A stretch of 64,000 bases of DNA, taken from contig JAQXLY010000028.1 of the NCBI GenBank assembly GCA_029012365.1, positions 62,001 through 126,000 of the forward strand, written 5' to 3'. The notes beneath the pieces are model-generated. The model ran no database searches, was not told where the DNA came from, and saw nothing but the letters and a program-made list of their open reading frames with translations. This stretch comes from Lachnospiraceae bacterium (GTDB lineage Bacteria > Bacillota > Clostridia > Lachnospirales > Lachnospiraceae). Numbering within the stretch: the first letter of the stretch is position 1; each line of letters opens with the position of its first letter. The translations under genes were made by a program, and so were the position numbers. Shown here piece by piece: positions 29,658 through 40,722 of the stretch.

Positions 29658-29725
29658 CATTGAACAATAGAAATCGAGGAGGGAAATTTAGAAATAAATT
29701 TCCCAACCTCTCACACCACTGTATG
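29634..29725 (-). ncRNA. Candidate small RNA (about 90 nt)
   Basis: Minus strand: TTGACA (29753-29758 on plus) with a weak -10 around 29730-29737; internal stem GAGG.GGGAAATTT/AAATTTCCC..CCTC (29676-29710); terminator GCCTGTCGCAGTAATTGCGACGGCTTTTTTT. Confidence 0.4.
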
Positions 29726-29834
29726 TCATATATAATACTGTGGTGCAGTCTCTGTCAATTGACAGAATAGACACAAAAAGGAGAAGCTCCGAACAAAGCC
29801 CCTCCTCCTGCAAATTGAATATAACCTCAAAATC

Positions 29835-30113
29835 CTATATATCGCGTCCTTTTTCGTCTTCTGATAATAAATCCACTAATACATCATGTTGCTTTACTGC
29901 TTTTTCGCATGTTGCCCATATTCTACAAAGAATCGTGCCCCCTAAAACAATATAGGCATACTTCCCTATTTTGAATAAAACAGTAAAAAAGCTTGATTCT
30001 AACGAAACACTAAGCAATGCTACAAGCAGGGTCAAAAAAAACAGAATGTAGAGTATTCTTAAGTATACCCTAATCTCCTTGTGAAATTTTTCAGTCATTT
30101 TTTGATATTGCAT
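29835..30113 (-). CDS. Small two-TM membrane protein of unknown function
   Basis: 92 aa ORF with hydrophobic segments (ILYILFFLTLLVALLSVSL; YAYIVLGGTILCRIWA) and a terminator-like stem just downstream. Confidence 0.65.
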   Translation of the reverse strand: MQYQKMTEKFHKEIRVYLRILYILFFLTLLVALLSVSLESSFFTVLFKIGKYAYIVLGGTILCRIWATCEKAVKQHDVLVDLLSEDEKGRDI

Positions 30114-30333
30114 ACGTTCCTCCTTAAACTACACGCATTACTTTAACAATACATAATCATTTTATACTTATTTGTACAATATGTCAATCTATTCCCTATA
30201 AATTAACTGTTACTCAAAACTAATTTCTTCGATTTGCTTGTGCAAAACATAATGTCTGCACGCCCCTCAACCCTCCAAATTACTTACCCTTTATGGCTCA
30301 TGAAGTTCTATTCTCATTCATAAGCAAAAAATC

Positions 30334-30364
30334 GGAGCCGTTGCCAAAACCTTGCAACGGCTCC
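30334..30364 (-). terminator. Rho-independent terminator
   Basis: GGAGCCGTTGC..GCAACGGCTCC followed by TTTTTT on the minus strand. Confidence 0.85.
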
Positions 30365-30408
30365 TTATTTATACATGAAACAACAACTATCTGCCCGCAA
30401 AAGAGGGT

Positions 30409-33354
30409 CTATTCACTTCTCAGTGCAATTACCGGGTCTTTCCTTGCCGCTACCTTTGCCGGGAATAAACCTGCGATAAAGGTAAGCAGCATACTAATCA
30501 ATACAAGAATCACACCAGCCACCGGCGGAAGTATTGCATTCAGATTTGCAATTCCTGTGACGGAATGCAGTATAATATTGATGATTACAATAAATCCGAG
30601 CGTCACTAAGATTCCGATTGCGCCGGAGGTAAATCCGACAATAATCGTCTCCGCATTAAATACGCGGGAAATATCCTTCTTAGAAGCACCGATTGCACGT
30701 AAAATACCGATTTCCTTTGTACGCTCCAATACGGAAATATAAGTAATAATGCCAATCATAATGGAGGATACCACAAGAGAGATTGCCACAAATGCAATCA
30801 GCACATACGAAATCGCATTAATTACCGTTGTAATGGAGGACATAAGAAGTGCTACATAGTCGGTATATTCTATCACATCTTCTTCCGCTGCATTTTCGTT
30901 ATACTTTTCAATCAGGTCAGCAATCGTATCTTTGTTTTCAAAGGTATCCGCATAAATACTGATAGCAGAAGGGCTATTCGGATCCGCATACCCAAGCAGC
31001 TTTAGATTTTCCTCATAGGTAGACTCGGAATAGCTCTTCGGAAGGTACGTTTCATAAAATTTCACACACTCCTCCGTAGTAAACTGTGCGGTGTCAAACA
31101 TGGCCGCGAGCTGCTCTGCCGTCATAGTGCCGAGGTTTGCCTGTACACCCTTCGCATATTCCGCCGTCACCATTGCGGTAAGTACCTGAGTGACATAATT
31201 TTGCAGCTCAGCCGTTTCCATCTCTGCCACATACCCCTGTATCTGCTCTGCATCTACAGCCATCTGCTGTGAAAACGTCGTTACAAGCAGGACACGCATT
31301 TTTTCTTCATCCATCTGCGCCATCTGTGCACCTACCGCCTGCATCAGATAGTTTTCCGGCGGAGTTGCCATAATAGATTCGTACAGCTCTGCTTTCTTCG
31401 CGCTGTCAAGGTCTGCAAAATATGCCTTTACCGCTGCTTCCTTTTCTTCTGCCGAAAGCTCCTCTTCCTCACCGGTCTCAAACGGAAGTCCGGTAATAAC
31501 ATCTGTCGTTTTATTTTCAAGCTGTGCCGTCAAAATCTCGGAACTGTCGTTTTCCTTCATTACATGCTCGGTCAAAGCCGTGGTATATGCAATCGCACCG
31601 TCCATTGATACCGCCACCGCATCTTCATTCGGTCTTAAAATGCCTACCACCTTTATGTCAAACCCTGCCTTATCATACAGATAAGAAAGTCCGGCATCAC
31701 TGGCCGACAAATCCACATAACTTCCATCTGCCTGTTTTTGATACTTCTGCGCCGAAGGAATCACACGGAAGGTCATATTACAAAGCTCCTCATAGCTCCA
31801 CGGTCCGAGATTCTGGGAGATTTCCTCTCCGCTCATTGTAGCTTCCATAGAATCCATCAGGGTATCCATACTGGTCAGACCAAGTGCATAAAGAACCATA
31901 TCACTGATTTCATTTCTGCTGTTTACAAGGAGGACAACCTCATCATATGCCTCCGGCCATCTGCCGTATATCACGTCATACTGTTCCTTTACCACATTGC
32001 TGACCGGCTCTCCGTTTTCTCCGGCAAGCATTTCACTCCATACATCCATTCCCTTTGACATAGAGCCCATTGTTTCCATCATATTACTGGACATACCGTA
32101 TGAACTCATCATCTTCTTCATAAGCTCCATCACATCGGACTTCATTACCTTTCCGTCCACATCCTTGGTGTAAATGCTCAGATCCATGTCATAAGAATAC
32201 TGTACAGAAGATATATACTGTTTTATTTCCTCGTTTTCCTCCAGGAACTTCTTAAACGCTTTCAGGTTGTTCGTTTTTGTTTCCATATTGTTTAATGAAT
32301 TCAGCATATCATACATGGTAGAATTTGCATACACCTTATCCAGCTCATGAGGGTTTAAGGATTCACCTTCCTTATTTACCCCCATCATGGTAGCAAGAAG
32401 CACAGAGGAATCCACTGTTTCCGCCTCCATTGTAATAGGATAGCTGGAAAGCGTATCCCGCTGCACAGAATCAATATATGCCTGCACACCGGTAGACACC
32501 GATAAAATCAGCGCAATACCGATAATACCGATAGAGCCCGCAAACGCAGTCATAAAGGTACGCCCTTTCTTTGTAAGCAGGTTATTAAAGGAAAGGGATA
32601 ACGCGGTGAAGAAGGACATGGAGGTCTTCTTTGCCTTCTTCTCCTTCTTTGTCTGCTCTACCGGCTTTATCTCCTCCTCATACGGGTCGGAATCACTGAT
32701 AATCTTACCGTCTAAAAGCCGCACGATACGGCTGGAATACTGTTCCGCCAAATCCGGGTTATGTGTAACCATGATAATAAGCTTATCCTTGGCAATTTCC
32801 TTTAAAATCTCCATTATCTGTACACTGGTTTCGCTGTCAAGTGCACCCGTTGGCTCATCCGCAAGCAAAATATCCGGGTCATTCACCAGAGCGCGCGCAA
32901 TCGCCACACGCTGCATCTGACCGCCGGACATCTGGTTCGGCTTCTTATTCAGCTGGTCTCCGAGTCCTACCTTTTCCAAAGCCTCTATTGCTCTCTTTCT
33001 GCGCTCCGATTTGGAAACGCCGGAAAGCGTAAGTGCCAGCTCAACATTGGAAAGTACGGTCTGATGCGGAATCAGATTGTAGCTCTGGAATACAAAGCCG
33101 ATGGAATGATTGCGGTAGCTGTCCCAGTCCGAATCCTTAAACTTCTTCGTGGAAACGCCGTTGATAATCAAATCACCTTCCGTATACTGATCCAGACCTC
33201 CGATAATATTTAACAATGTGGTCTTACCGCAGCCTGACTGTCCCAAAACAGAAACAAACTCGTTCTTTCGGAACTGGATACTGACGCCTTTTAGCGCCGG
33301 GATGGTCATATCGCCTGTGCGATACTCCTTTACAATATTACGTAATGTAAGCAT
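30409..33354 (-). CDS. MacB-like ABC transporter with ATPase fused to FtsX-type permease
   Basis: MLTLRNIVKEYRTGD.., GQSGCGKTTLLNIIGGLD, MSGGQMQRVAIARAL, C-terminal FtsX permease (ERTKEIGILRAIGASKKDI). Confidence 0.92.
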   Translation of the reverse strand: MLTLRNIVKEYRTGDMTIPALKGVSIQFRKNEFVSVLGQSGCGKTTLLNIIGGLDQYTEGDLIINGVSTKKFKDSDWDSYRNHSIGFVFQSYNLIPHQTVLSNVELALTLSGVSKSERRKRAIEALEKVGLGDQLNKKPNQMSGGQMQRVAIARALVNDPDILLADEPTGALDSETSVQIMEILKEIAKDKLIIMVTHNPDLAEQYSSRIVRLLDGKIISDSDPYEEEIKPVEQTKKEKKAKKTSMSFFTALSLSFNNLLTKKGRTFMTAFAGSIGIIGIALILSVSTGVQAYIDSVQRDTLSSYPITMEAETVDSSVLLATMMGVNKEGESLNPHELDKVYANSTMYDMLNSLNNMETKTNNLKAFKKFLEENEEIKQYISSVQYSYDMDLSIYTKDVDGKVMKSDVMELMKKMMSSYGMSSNMMETMGSMSKGMDVWSEMLAGENGEPVSNVVKEQYDVIYGRWPEAYDEVVLLVNSRNEISDMVLYALGLTSMDTLMDSMEATMSGEEISQNLGPWSYEELCNMTFRVIPSAQKYQKQADGSYVDLSASDAGLSYLYDKAGFDIKVVGILRPNEDAVAVSMDGAIAYTTALTEHVMKENDSSEILTAQLENKTTDVITGLPFETGEEEELSAEEKEAAVKAYFADLDSAKKAELYESIMATPPENYLMQAVGAQMAQMDEEKMRVLLVTTFSQQMAVDAEQIQGYVAEMETAELQNYVTQVLTAMVTAEYAKGVQANLGTMTAEQLAAMFDTAQFTTEECVKFYETYLPKSYSESTYEENLKLLGYADPNSPSAISIYADTFENKDTIADLIEKYNENAAEEDVIEYTDYVALLMSSITTVINAISYVLIAFVAISLVVSSIMIGIITYISVLERTKEIGILRAIGASKKDISRVFNAETIIVGFTSGAIGILVTLGFIVIINIILHSVTGIANLNAILPPVAGVILVLISMLLTFIAGLFPAKVAARKDPVIALRSE

Positions 33355-33559
33355 ATTCGCCTCCTGCTTTACAGCTACACTTCCCAAATACAAATTCTTC
33401 GTAACACATCTTCTATTTCTATGTTACATAGCAAAAAATAACAATAAGAACATCTTCTAAAATAGCAGATTGCTATTTTTTCGTCAATATCCGGACAATG
33501 ATTTAATACTTTCTTTAGAAATTTCAGAGATAGGAAATAAAGACCGGGTATATATAAAG

Positions 33560-33593
33560 GAGGCTGTTCCGCAACACCCTGGGGAACAGCCTC
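33560..33593 (-). terminator. Terminator downstream of asd
   Basis: GAGGCTGTTCC..GGAACAGCCTC stem; T-containing tract on the minus strand. Confidence 0.7.
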
Positions 33594-33620
33594 TTTTATA
33601 CTCACTTTGTAACTCGGATT

Positions 33621-34703
33621 CTATTTTGCGGTAATATAGCCCTGTGCTTTAAGAAGCTCTGCACACAGTACAGCGCCGCCCGCAGCACCGCGAACCGTGT
33701 TGTGGGAAAGGCCTACGAACTTCCAGTCGTATACGGAATCCTCACGGATTCTGCCGACACTGATGCCCATGCCGTTCTCATAATCCACATCCAGCTTTAC
33801 CTGCGGACGATTGTCTTCCTCAAGGTACTGGATAAACTGCTTCGGTGCACTCGGAAGCGCAAGCTCCTGCGGAACACCCTTGAAGTTTACAAGCTTCTCG
33901 ATGAGCTGTTCCTTCGTCGGCTTCTTTCTGAACTTTACGAATACCGCTGCGGTATGACCGTTCAGTACCGGAACACGGATACACTGGCAGGTAATGACCG
34001 GAGAAGCTGCCGGAACAATAACGCCGTCCTTAATCTCGCCCCAGATACGAAGCGGCTCCTTCTCACTCTTTTCTTCCTCACCGCCGATATACGGAATAAT
34101 ATTCTCTACCATTTCCGGCCAGTCCTTAAAGGTCTTGCCCGCACCGGAAATTGCCTGATACGTGGTAGCCACTACTTCATACGGCTCGAATTCCTTCCAT
34201 GCGGTAAGCACCGGAGCGTAGCTCTGGATAGAACAGTTCGGCTTTACTGCTACGAAGCCTCTGGTCGTACCGAGACGCTTCTTCTGGAAATCGATAACCT
34301 TCATGTGCTCCGGATTAATTTCCGGCACTACCATCGGCACATCCGGAGTCCAGCGGTGCGCGCTGTTATTGGAAACAACCGGGGTTTCGGTCTTTGCATA
34401 AGCTTCCTCGATTGCCTTAATCTCATCCTTCGTCATATCTACTGCGCTGAATACGAAGTCAACGGTTGCAGCAACTGCTTCTACTTCATTTACATTCTTT
34501 ACAATCAGCTTCTTTACCGCTTCCGGCATCGGGGTAGTCATCTTCCAACGGTCACCCACTGCTTCTTCGTAGGTCTTACCCGCACTTCTAGGACTCGCAG
34601 CCACCGTTACTACCTCAAACCACGGATGGTTTTCAAGCAGAGCAATAAATCTCTGACCTACCATACCCGTTGCACCTAAAATGCCGACTTTTAACTTTGC
34701 CAT
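33621..34703 (-). CDS. asd: Aspartate-semialdehyde dehydrogenase
   Basis: MAKLKVGILGATGMVGQRFI, KPNCSIQSYAPVL, SGAGKTFKDWPEM. Confidence 0.95.
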   Translation of the reverse strand: MAKLKVGILGATGMVGQRFIALLENHPWFEVVTVAASPRSAGKTYEEAVGDRWKMTTPMPEAVKKLIVKNVNEVEAVAATVDFVFSAVDMTKDEIKAIEEAYAKTETPVVSNNSAHRWTPDVPMVVPEINPEHMKVIDFQKKRLGTTRGFVAVKPNCSIQSYAPVLTAWKEFEPYEVVATTYQAISGAGKTFKDWPEMVENIIPYIGGEEEKSEKEPLRIWGEIKDGVIVPAASPVITCQCIRVPVLNGHTAAVFVKFRKKPTKEQLIEKLVNFKGVPQELALPSAPKQFIQYLEEDNRPQVKLDVDYENGMGISVGRIREDSVYDWKFVGLSHNTVRGAAGGAVLCAELLKAQGYITAK

Positions 34704-34938
34704 CTTTCTATACCTCCACTTTATAATCAGACGCATTCCTTATGCCGCTATTTGTTTTTCTGCCGCGAACATTTGTCTTTCGCTATAATACACTCTTTTC
34801 CCAAAAAAGTCAACACTTATTTTAAATTCTTCTTATTTTTTGTAACTATTGCTCAGTTTTTACCTAAAATCAATTTGACTTTTGCCCATTCTGACGAAGC
34901 AAAAATGGGGTACTGTTCCCAAAGCACATATTTGTCCC

Positions 34939-35934
34939 TTATTCCTCGCATGGGATATGCTCTGTTTCTTCCACATACTCAGAAAGCAGTTTCGTAAGCT
35001 GCTCCATCGTCTCCACAGCATTTACCCTCACCCGAAGCTTTGCGGAATGCGGATAACCTGTCGTATACCATGCCACATGCTTTCGCATTTCTCTCATCCC
35101 CAGATATTCCCCCTTAAACTCAAGCTGTAGTCTTGCATGACGCAGGATTGTTTCAATCAATTCGGACATAGGCGGCTTAGGAAGAAGCTCCCCCGTTTCC
35201 AGATAGCGACCGACTCTGGCAAAAAGCCACGGATCCCCCTGCACGCCTCTGGCAAGCATAAGTCCGTCGCATCCGGTTTCGTCAAGCATCCGTTTTGCAT
35301 CCTGCGGCGTAAAAATATCACCGTTACCTATCACCGGAATCGATACGGTTTCCTTTACCTTTCGTATAATCTCCCAGTCTGCCTTTCCGCTGTAATACTG
35401 CTCTCTGGTACGTCCGTGCACTGCGACGGCCGCCGCACCGCACTCCTCGGCAATCCGTGCAAGCTCCGGTGCATTGGCATCCTCTTTTCCGAAGCCTTTC
35501 CGTATTTTTACGGTGACCGGCTTCTTTATCGCTTTCGCTATCGCTTCAATAATCCGCCCTGCCTTTTTCGGATCTTTCATTAGCGCGGAACCCTCTCCGT
35601 TATTTACTACCTTCGGTACCGGACATCCCATATTAATGTCCAGAATATCAAAGGGAAGCTCCTCAATCCGTTTTGCCACCTCACTCATAAGCTCAGCGTT
35701 TTCTCCGAACAGCTGCAATGCCACCGGTCGTTCACTGTCTGCTGTTTCTAAAAGATTCCCGGTGTTCTTATTATTGTAATGAATTCCTTTTGCGCTTACC
35801 ATCTCGGTGTAAATAAGGCTTGCGCCCTGCTCTTTACATAAACAGCGAAAAGGCAGGTCCGTTACACCTGCCATCGGTCCCAGAGCCAAAATGCCATCTA
35901 TCGTTACATTTCCTATCCGCAAGTCCTTCTTCAT
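34939..35934 (-). CDS. tRNA-dihydrouridine synthase
   Basis: [73 protein letters not shown]. Confidence 0.94.
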   Translation of the reverse strand: MKKDLRIGNVTIDGILALGPMAGVTDLPFRCLCKEQGASLIYTEMVSAKGIHYNNKNTGNLLETADSERPVALQLFGENAELMSEVAKRIEELPFDILDINMGCPVPKVVNNGEGSALMKDPKKAGRIIEAIAKAIKKPVTVKIRKGFGKEDANAPELARIAEECGAAAVAVHGRTREQYYSGKADWEIIRKVKETVSIPVIGNGDIFTPQDAKRMLDETGCDGLMLARGVQGDPWLFARVGRYLETGELLPKPPMSELIETILRHARLQLEFKGEYLGMREMRKHVAWYTTGYPHSAKLRVRVNAVETMEQLTKLLSEYVEETEHIPCEE

Positions 35935-36716
35935 CGTTCCTTACCCTGTCCTTTGTGACGTCGAAAAATCAGATACAGCCCTTTCATGGTAAGCATCGGA
36001 TCATATTCACTGATACAATCCGTTTCCTCTGCTATAATACGCCCAAGTCCTCCGGTTGCTACTACCTTTACATTCGAAAATCCGGATTCCTCAATCATTT
36101 TCTTTACAATATATTCTGTCTGGCCGATTGTTCCGTACACAAGTCCTGCCTGCATGCTGGAAATGGTTTCCTTTGCTAAAATCGACTCCGGCTTCTTTAT
36201 CTCGATTTTCGGAAGCTTTGCGGCTTCATTCCAAAGGGCATTGGCAGAGATTGCAATTCCCGGACTCGTCACTCCTGCCACAAACTCCCCATCTGCCGTC
36301 ACCAAATCATATGTGGTAGCCGTACCGAAGTCAATCACAAGTACAGGTCCGCCGTACAGTTCATAGCCTGCCACGGCATCTACCACGCGGTCTGCCCCGA
36401 TTTCCTTCGGATTTGCCGTAGCAATCCGAAGCCCGGTCCTTGTTCCCGTACCTACAATAATCGGCTTACACTCAAAATATTTCAGCATGGAATTTACAAG
36501 TGAATGCATAACGTCAGGTACTACAGAAGCAATAATTACATCCGTTATCTGTTCCCGCTTTATCCCTCTGTTTTCCACAATGCCGCAGAACAGAAATCCG
36601 TACTCATCCGAGGTACGTTTTTCCTTCGTTGTAATCCGGAAGGTAGTAACTAATTCCTCTCCGTCAAAAATGCCACAGGTAAAATTTGTATTTCCCACAT
36701 CAACTGCCAGTAACAT
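35931..36716 (-). CDS. coaX: Type III pantothenate kinase
   Basis: [48 protein letters not shown]. Confidence 0.94.
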   Translation of the reverse strand: MLLAVDVGNTNFTCGIFDGEELVTTFRITTKEKRTSDEYGFLFCGIVENRGIKREQITDVIIASVVPDVMHSLVNSMLKYFECKPIIVGTGTRTGLRIATANPKEIGADRVVDAVAGYELYGGPVLVIDFGTATTYDLVTADGEFVAGVTSPGIAISANALWNEAAKLPKIEIKKPESILAKETISSMQAGLVYGTIGQTEYIVKKMIEESGFSNVKVVATGGLGRIIAEETDCISEYDPMLTMKGLYLIFRRHKGQGKER

Positions 36717-36804
36717 ATAACTCCTCCTTGCTCTTATTGTTTATTACAGAAAACGAGGGTACATAAAGCCTCCTGCCTATGTCCCTCGCACCGAATATCT
36801 TTTT

Positions 36805-37158
36805 TTAATATCCCGGAAACAAAAGCTGTCCGGCATCTTCACCCAAAAAGAATACTTTAAAATACAACTCCAAAGACTCTAACAGCTCTTTTTTCTCCTC
36901 CTGCAGACGCTTGATTACGAGTGCACTGCCGATTTCATCATATAGCAGATCTCCTTCATCCGCATCCACCTCAAATACCAGTGTACCGTCCTCCTCATAT
37001 ACAAGGGAAAGCACTCCTCCCACATCTTCCGTATAAAGCACACACATGATTTTCAGTTCATCCTTGATTGCCTGTGGAAGTGCTTCAAAATCTTCATTCA
37101 GATAATATTTCTTCTCGTAAGAATTGCTGACACACAACACCACTCGTCCCTCGTACAT
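36805..37158 (-). CDS. Conserved acidic small protein of unknown function
   Basis: 117 aa ORF in operonic context with good coding composition. Confidence 0.65.
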   Translation of the reverse strand: MYEGRVVLCVSNSYEKKYYLNEDFEALPQAIKDELKIMCVLYTEDVGGVLSLVYEEDGTLVFEVDADEGDLLYDEIGSALVIKRLQEEKKELLESLELYFKVFFLGEDAGQLLFPGY

Positions 37159-37176
37159 AAAAGCCTCCGCTTTTTC

Positions 37177-38004
37177 TTATTTTACTTCCACGCCGCCAAA
37201 CAGACAGGTGCCCTTGATGTAAACGGTAGGTGTATTCTCATCTGCGCCGAGCGGTGTCCTTGTTCCGTTTTCGACACCGCCTAAAATCGGTGTTACATCA
37301 ACCACTACACGTACATTAGGCGGCATAATGATATCGATTCCGCCAAAGATTGCCTTTACCTCAATCGATACATTTTTCCGGATTAATGCGTTCTTCAGAT
37401 TAAGGTCAATTCCACCGAACAGTGCGGAAAGATCGGCACCGTAGAAATAGGAATTGTCTACCCTGATATCCCTTCCGGCAAATACCGCGGAGCAAACCAC
37501 CTTATCTCCCGCATCCGCATTTTCTTTAAACTGCTCTGTCGGCTCAACCGTGATTGTCTGTGACTGTGCATATCCTTCGCTTTCTGCCCCGGTGCTTTCC
37601 ACCGTGACATCCTGTGCACGTTCAAAACGGTCTGTGCGGTCAAAGCGATCTTCATGTGAATAAAACTCCTGCGTATTCCTTTTTTTCTTCGGAAGAATCA
37701 GATTCACACCGATAAGTACAAAAATCGCTGCCACAAGCAGTGCCCACATCTTCTCTCCTCGTAGAATATCCTGTGCCGACAACAGCAGAAACAGACCGAT
37801 TGCAATTCCGATTAAATATCCTACTTTGTCACCGCTTTTTCCGAGTAACCCGCAGAAACACGGCACTATGATGAACAATGTCCACCAGCCGTCAAAAAAG
37901 ATGGTAAACTCCGGCAGGAGACCAACAGCTTCCGCCAGATATCCGGCACCGATTACTAAGAAGAACAATCCCAATATGATACCGACTGAATTATTTTTTT
38001 TCAT
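37177..38004 (-). CDS. LiaF-like membrane protein
   Basis: N-terminal TMs, then FAGRDIRVDNSYFYGADLSALFGGIDLNLKNALI.. repetitive beta-region; start chosen at MKKNNSVGII. Confidence 0.75.
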   Translation of the reverse strand: MKKNNSVGIILGLFFLVIGAGYLAEAVGLLPEFTIFFDGWWTLFIIVPCFCGLLGKSGDKVGYLIGIAIGLFLLLSAQDILRGEKMWALLVAAIFVLIGVNLILPKKKRNTQEFYSHEDRFDRTDRFERAQDVTVESTGAESEGYAQSQTITVEPTEQFKENADAGDKVVCSAVFAGRDIRVDNSYFYGADLSALFGGIDLNLKNALIRKNVSIEVKAIFGGIDIIMPPNVRVVVDVTPILGGVENGTRTPLGADENTPTVYIKGTCLFGGVEVK

Positions 38005-38154
38005 AGCCTCTACCTCTCTCGCATACATTTTGTTTTTGTATCTCTATCATACAAAAGGTTCTGCGAAAAAGCAAATTAGATTTCGATTAGAATTCTTAAA
38101 GAACTGCCGCACGCATTGCACGCGACAGCCCCTTAGAAAATGCCATAGGTCATC

Positions 38155-39099
38155 TTATCTTTCATATTCTCCGAGAGTCGCAACCATCACTGCCTTGATT
38201 GTATGCATACGGTTTTCCGCCTCATCAAATACCACATCGGCAAACCTTTCAAAAACCTCCGCCGTCACCTCGTTGCCTTTCACCGCCGGCAGACAATGTA
38301 AGAAAATCGTATCCTTCTTTCCCGTACGTTCCAAAAGCTCCTCATTTACCTGATACGGACGAAGAAGTGCCACACGTTCCGCAGCCTTGTCCTCTTCTCC
38401 CATGGAACACCATACATCGGTATAAACAGCATCCGCGTCTTTTACCTCCGCCAAATCCTCGCTAATGGTAATCACACTTCCGGATTCCTTTGCATACTCC
38501 TTACAGGTTTCCACAAGAGTTTCCTCCGGCCACAGCTCCTTCGGGGCAAGAATGGTGAAATGCACGCCCATCTTTGCGGAACCGATCATCAGGCTGTTTG
38601 CCATATTGTTGCGTCCGTCACCTACAAACACCAGCTTCTTTCCCTTTAATCCGCCGAGATGCTCCCTCATGGTTAAAAAGTCCGCAAGAATCTGCGTCGG
38701 ATGGTACGTATCCGTCAGACCGTTCCATACCGGCACCCCGCTGTATTTTGCAAGCTTCTCGACATTTTCCTGTGAAAAGCCGCGGAATTCGATACCATCA
38801 AACATTCTTCCGAGAACACGTGCCGTATCCTCCACGCTCTCCTTATAACCAAGCTGAATATCATCCTTACCGAGATATTCGGCATGACCGCCCTCATCGA
38901 TACAGCCTATGGTAAATGCACAACGGGTTCTTGTTGACGGTTTCTCGAAAATCAGCGCAATGTTCTTTCCCTTTAAGCTGTTCCCGGTAATGCCCTGCTT
39001 TTTCTTTGCCTTAAGCTCTGCCGCCAAATCCAGCAGATATGAAATCTCCTCCGGAGAATAATCCTTTAATGTTAAAAACGAACGCCCCTTTAAATTCAT
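38155..39099 (-). CDS. argF: Ornithine carbamoyltransferase
   Basis: [44 protein letters not shown]. Confidence 0.95.
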   Translation of the reverse strand: MNLKGRSFLTLKDYSPEEISYLLDLAAELKAKKKQGITGNSLKGKNIALIFEKPSTRTRCAFTIGCIDEGGHAEYLGKDDIQLGYKESVEDTARVLGRMFDGIEFRGFSQENVEKLAKYSGVPVWNGLTDTYHPTQILADFLTMREHLGGLKGKKLVFVGDGRNNMANSLMIGSAKMGVHFTILAPKELWPEETLVETCKEYAKESGSVITISEDLAEVKDADAVYTDVWCSMGEEDKAAERVALLRPYQVNEELLERTGKKDTIFLHCLPAVKGNEVTAEVFERFADVVFDEAENRMHTIKAVMVATLGEYER

Positions 39100-40229
39100 T
39101 ATTTTTCCCCCTTTTCGACAACACTGTCAAGTAAAAAGTTTAATGCGGACTCCATTAACATCGTCTGACGTACCGCATCTTCGCCCTGCTCTGCCAGAAA
39201 CTCCTCTAATGTCTCTCCATAGCTCTCTGCCAGCTCTGTGGCCGATGCGATAAACTCCTCCTCTGTCATTGTCATTTTTTCCGCTTTTGCAACGCAGTAA
39301 AGTACAACACGTTCCTGTTCCTCCCTGCGTATCTGCTCTTCCAATTCCTTCCAGAATGCATCGGCATCCTCTACACCATAATCCGACATAAACTCATTTA
39401 CATCGGAATACCCTAACATAGATGCGTAATACCGGTAATACTCCTTCATGGAGCTTAACATATTCTGAATGTAATCCTCATTCAGCATGGCAAATACGGT
39501 ATTTTCCACAAGATAATCCATTACCGCAAGATATTTCTTTTCCTCAAGTAAAAGTCCCCTTGTATACTCACGAAAGGTCTCTACACTGGTGTACTCATCC
39601 GCGGTTAAATCTGCAACAAATGCATCCGTAAGCTCCGGCAGCACATACTCCGCAACTGTGTTTACACTTACCTCGAACACAACTTCCTTCCCCGCCAAAT
39701 CCTTATTATTCTTATAGTCCTCAGGGAACTTCAGCCTTAATGACCTTGTTTCCCCTTTCTTTGCTCCAATCAGTCCTTCCTCGAATCCCGGAATAAAGGT
39801 GCCGGAACCGATTTCAAGCTGGTATCCGATGTCAGACCCGCCTTCAAATTCCTCACCGTCCAGATATCCCGTAAAATCGATGGTAGCAACATCACCGTTT
39901 TCGATTGCCCCGCTCTTAAGCTGTGTTTTTCTATTGTTCTCTAACACCTTCTGAATATACGCCTCAACCTCAGCATCCTCTACAGCTTCCACTTCGATAC
40001 CGACATAATTCTTCGGTAACATAGTCGTGGCAACATAATCCTCATAATTTGTAAACGTAATTTCTTCACTTTCCGCATCCGATGCAGCACCCGTCACGGT
40101 TGCCTGAGGTGTCGTATCCTCCGGCTGCGTGGTCGGTTTCGAGGAATCTGCCGGTGTCGTTTTGTTACATGCGCATACGGCCATACATAGTGCTGTACAA
40201 AGTGCAACAGCAAAAAATCTTTTTCTCAT
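39099..40229 (-). CDS. Trigger-factor-like FKBP peptidyl-prolyl isomerase lipoprotein
   Basis: Lipobox-like signal peptide ([21 protein letters not shown]), FKBP core ([36 protein letters not shown]), trigger-factor-like C-terminus. Confidence 0.85.
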   Translation of the reverse strand: MRKRFFAVALCTALCMAVCACNKTTPADSSKPTTQPEDTTPQATVTGAASDAESEEITFTNYEDYVATTMLPKNYVGIEVEAVEDAEVEAYIQKVLENNRKTQLKSGAIENGDVATIDFTGYLDGEEFEGGSDIGYQLEIGSGTFIPGFEEGLIGAKKGETRSLRLKFPEDYKNNKDLAGKEVVFEVSVNTVAEYVLPELTDAFVADLTADEYTSVETFREYTRGLLLEEKKYLAVMDYLVENTVFAMLNEDYIQNMLSSMKEYYRYYASMLGYSDVNEFMSDYGVEDADAFWKELEEQIRREEQERVVLYCVAKAEKMTMTEEEFIASATELAESYGETLEEFLAEQGEDAVRQTMLMESALNFLLDSVVEKGEK

Positions 40230-40361
40230 ATTATCTCCTTATCTCCTCTTTCTCTAAAAGCGTGTTCCCGATACATCACCGGAAACACGCTTTATAGTAT
40301 ACCATGATAAAATTAAAATGGCAAGTAAAACACGGCTAAAATGCCCTTTTTCACCGTTTTT

Positions 40362-40721
40362 TCACGAATCCTTCATTCTTGATTTAAAAATAAGGGACGC
40401 AAGATACCCGAATACCAGTGCCGCACTGATTCCCACTGCCGAGGCTGTAAAGCCTCCTTTAAATATCCCAAGAAATCCGTTCTCATCCACTGCCTTCTTT
40501 ACTCCCTCAAACAGCGTATGACCGAATCCCGTCAGCGGTATGGATGCTCCCGCACCCGCCCATTCCTTAAACGGGGCATAAATACCGAATGCGCTTAATA
40601 CCGCGCCGCCGCAAACCAAAAGCACCATAATCCGTCCCGGCTGCAGCTTCGTCCGGTCCATTAAAATCTGAACAAGGGCGCAAATAGCTCCACCGACTGC
40701 AAATGCAATTACATAATCCAT
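40362..40721 (-). CDS. spoVAE: Stage V sporulation protein AE
   Basis: Small membrane protein immediately downstream of spoVAD; FAVGGAICALVQILMDRTKL..GAGASIPLTGFGHTL. Confidence 0.88.
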   Translation of the reverse strand: MDYVIAFAVGGAICALVQILMDRTKLQPGRIMVLLVCGGAVLSAFGIYAPFKEWAGAGASIPLTGFGHTLFEGVKKAVDENGFLGIFKGGFTASAVGISAALVFGYLASLIFKSRMKDS

Positions 40722-40722
40722 T

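Noticed and set aside
33702-34679. 325-aa plus-strand ORF opposite asd
   Set aside because: Fully antisense to the clear asd gene, with no recognisable domain and composition typical of a shadow frame.
34880-34935. Weak hairpin CCCATT..AATGGG downstream of the tRNA-dihydrouridine synthase gene
   Set aside because: Only a 6-bp stem with a long loop and no clear T-run; not enough to call a terminator or repeat.
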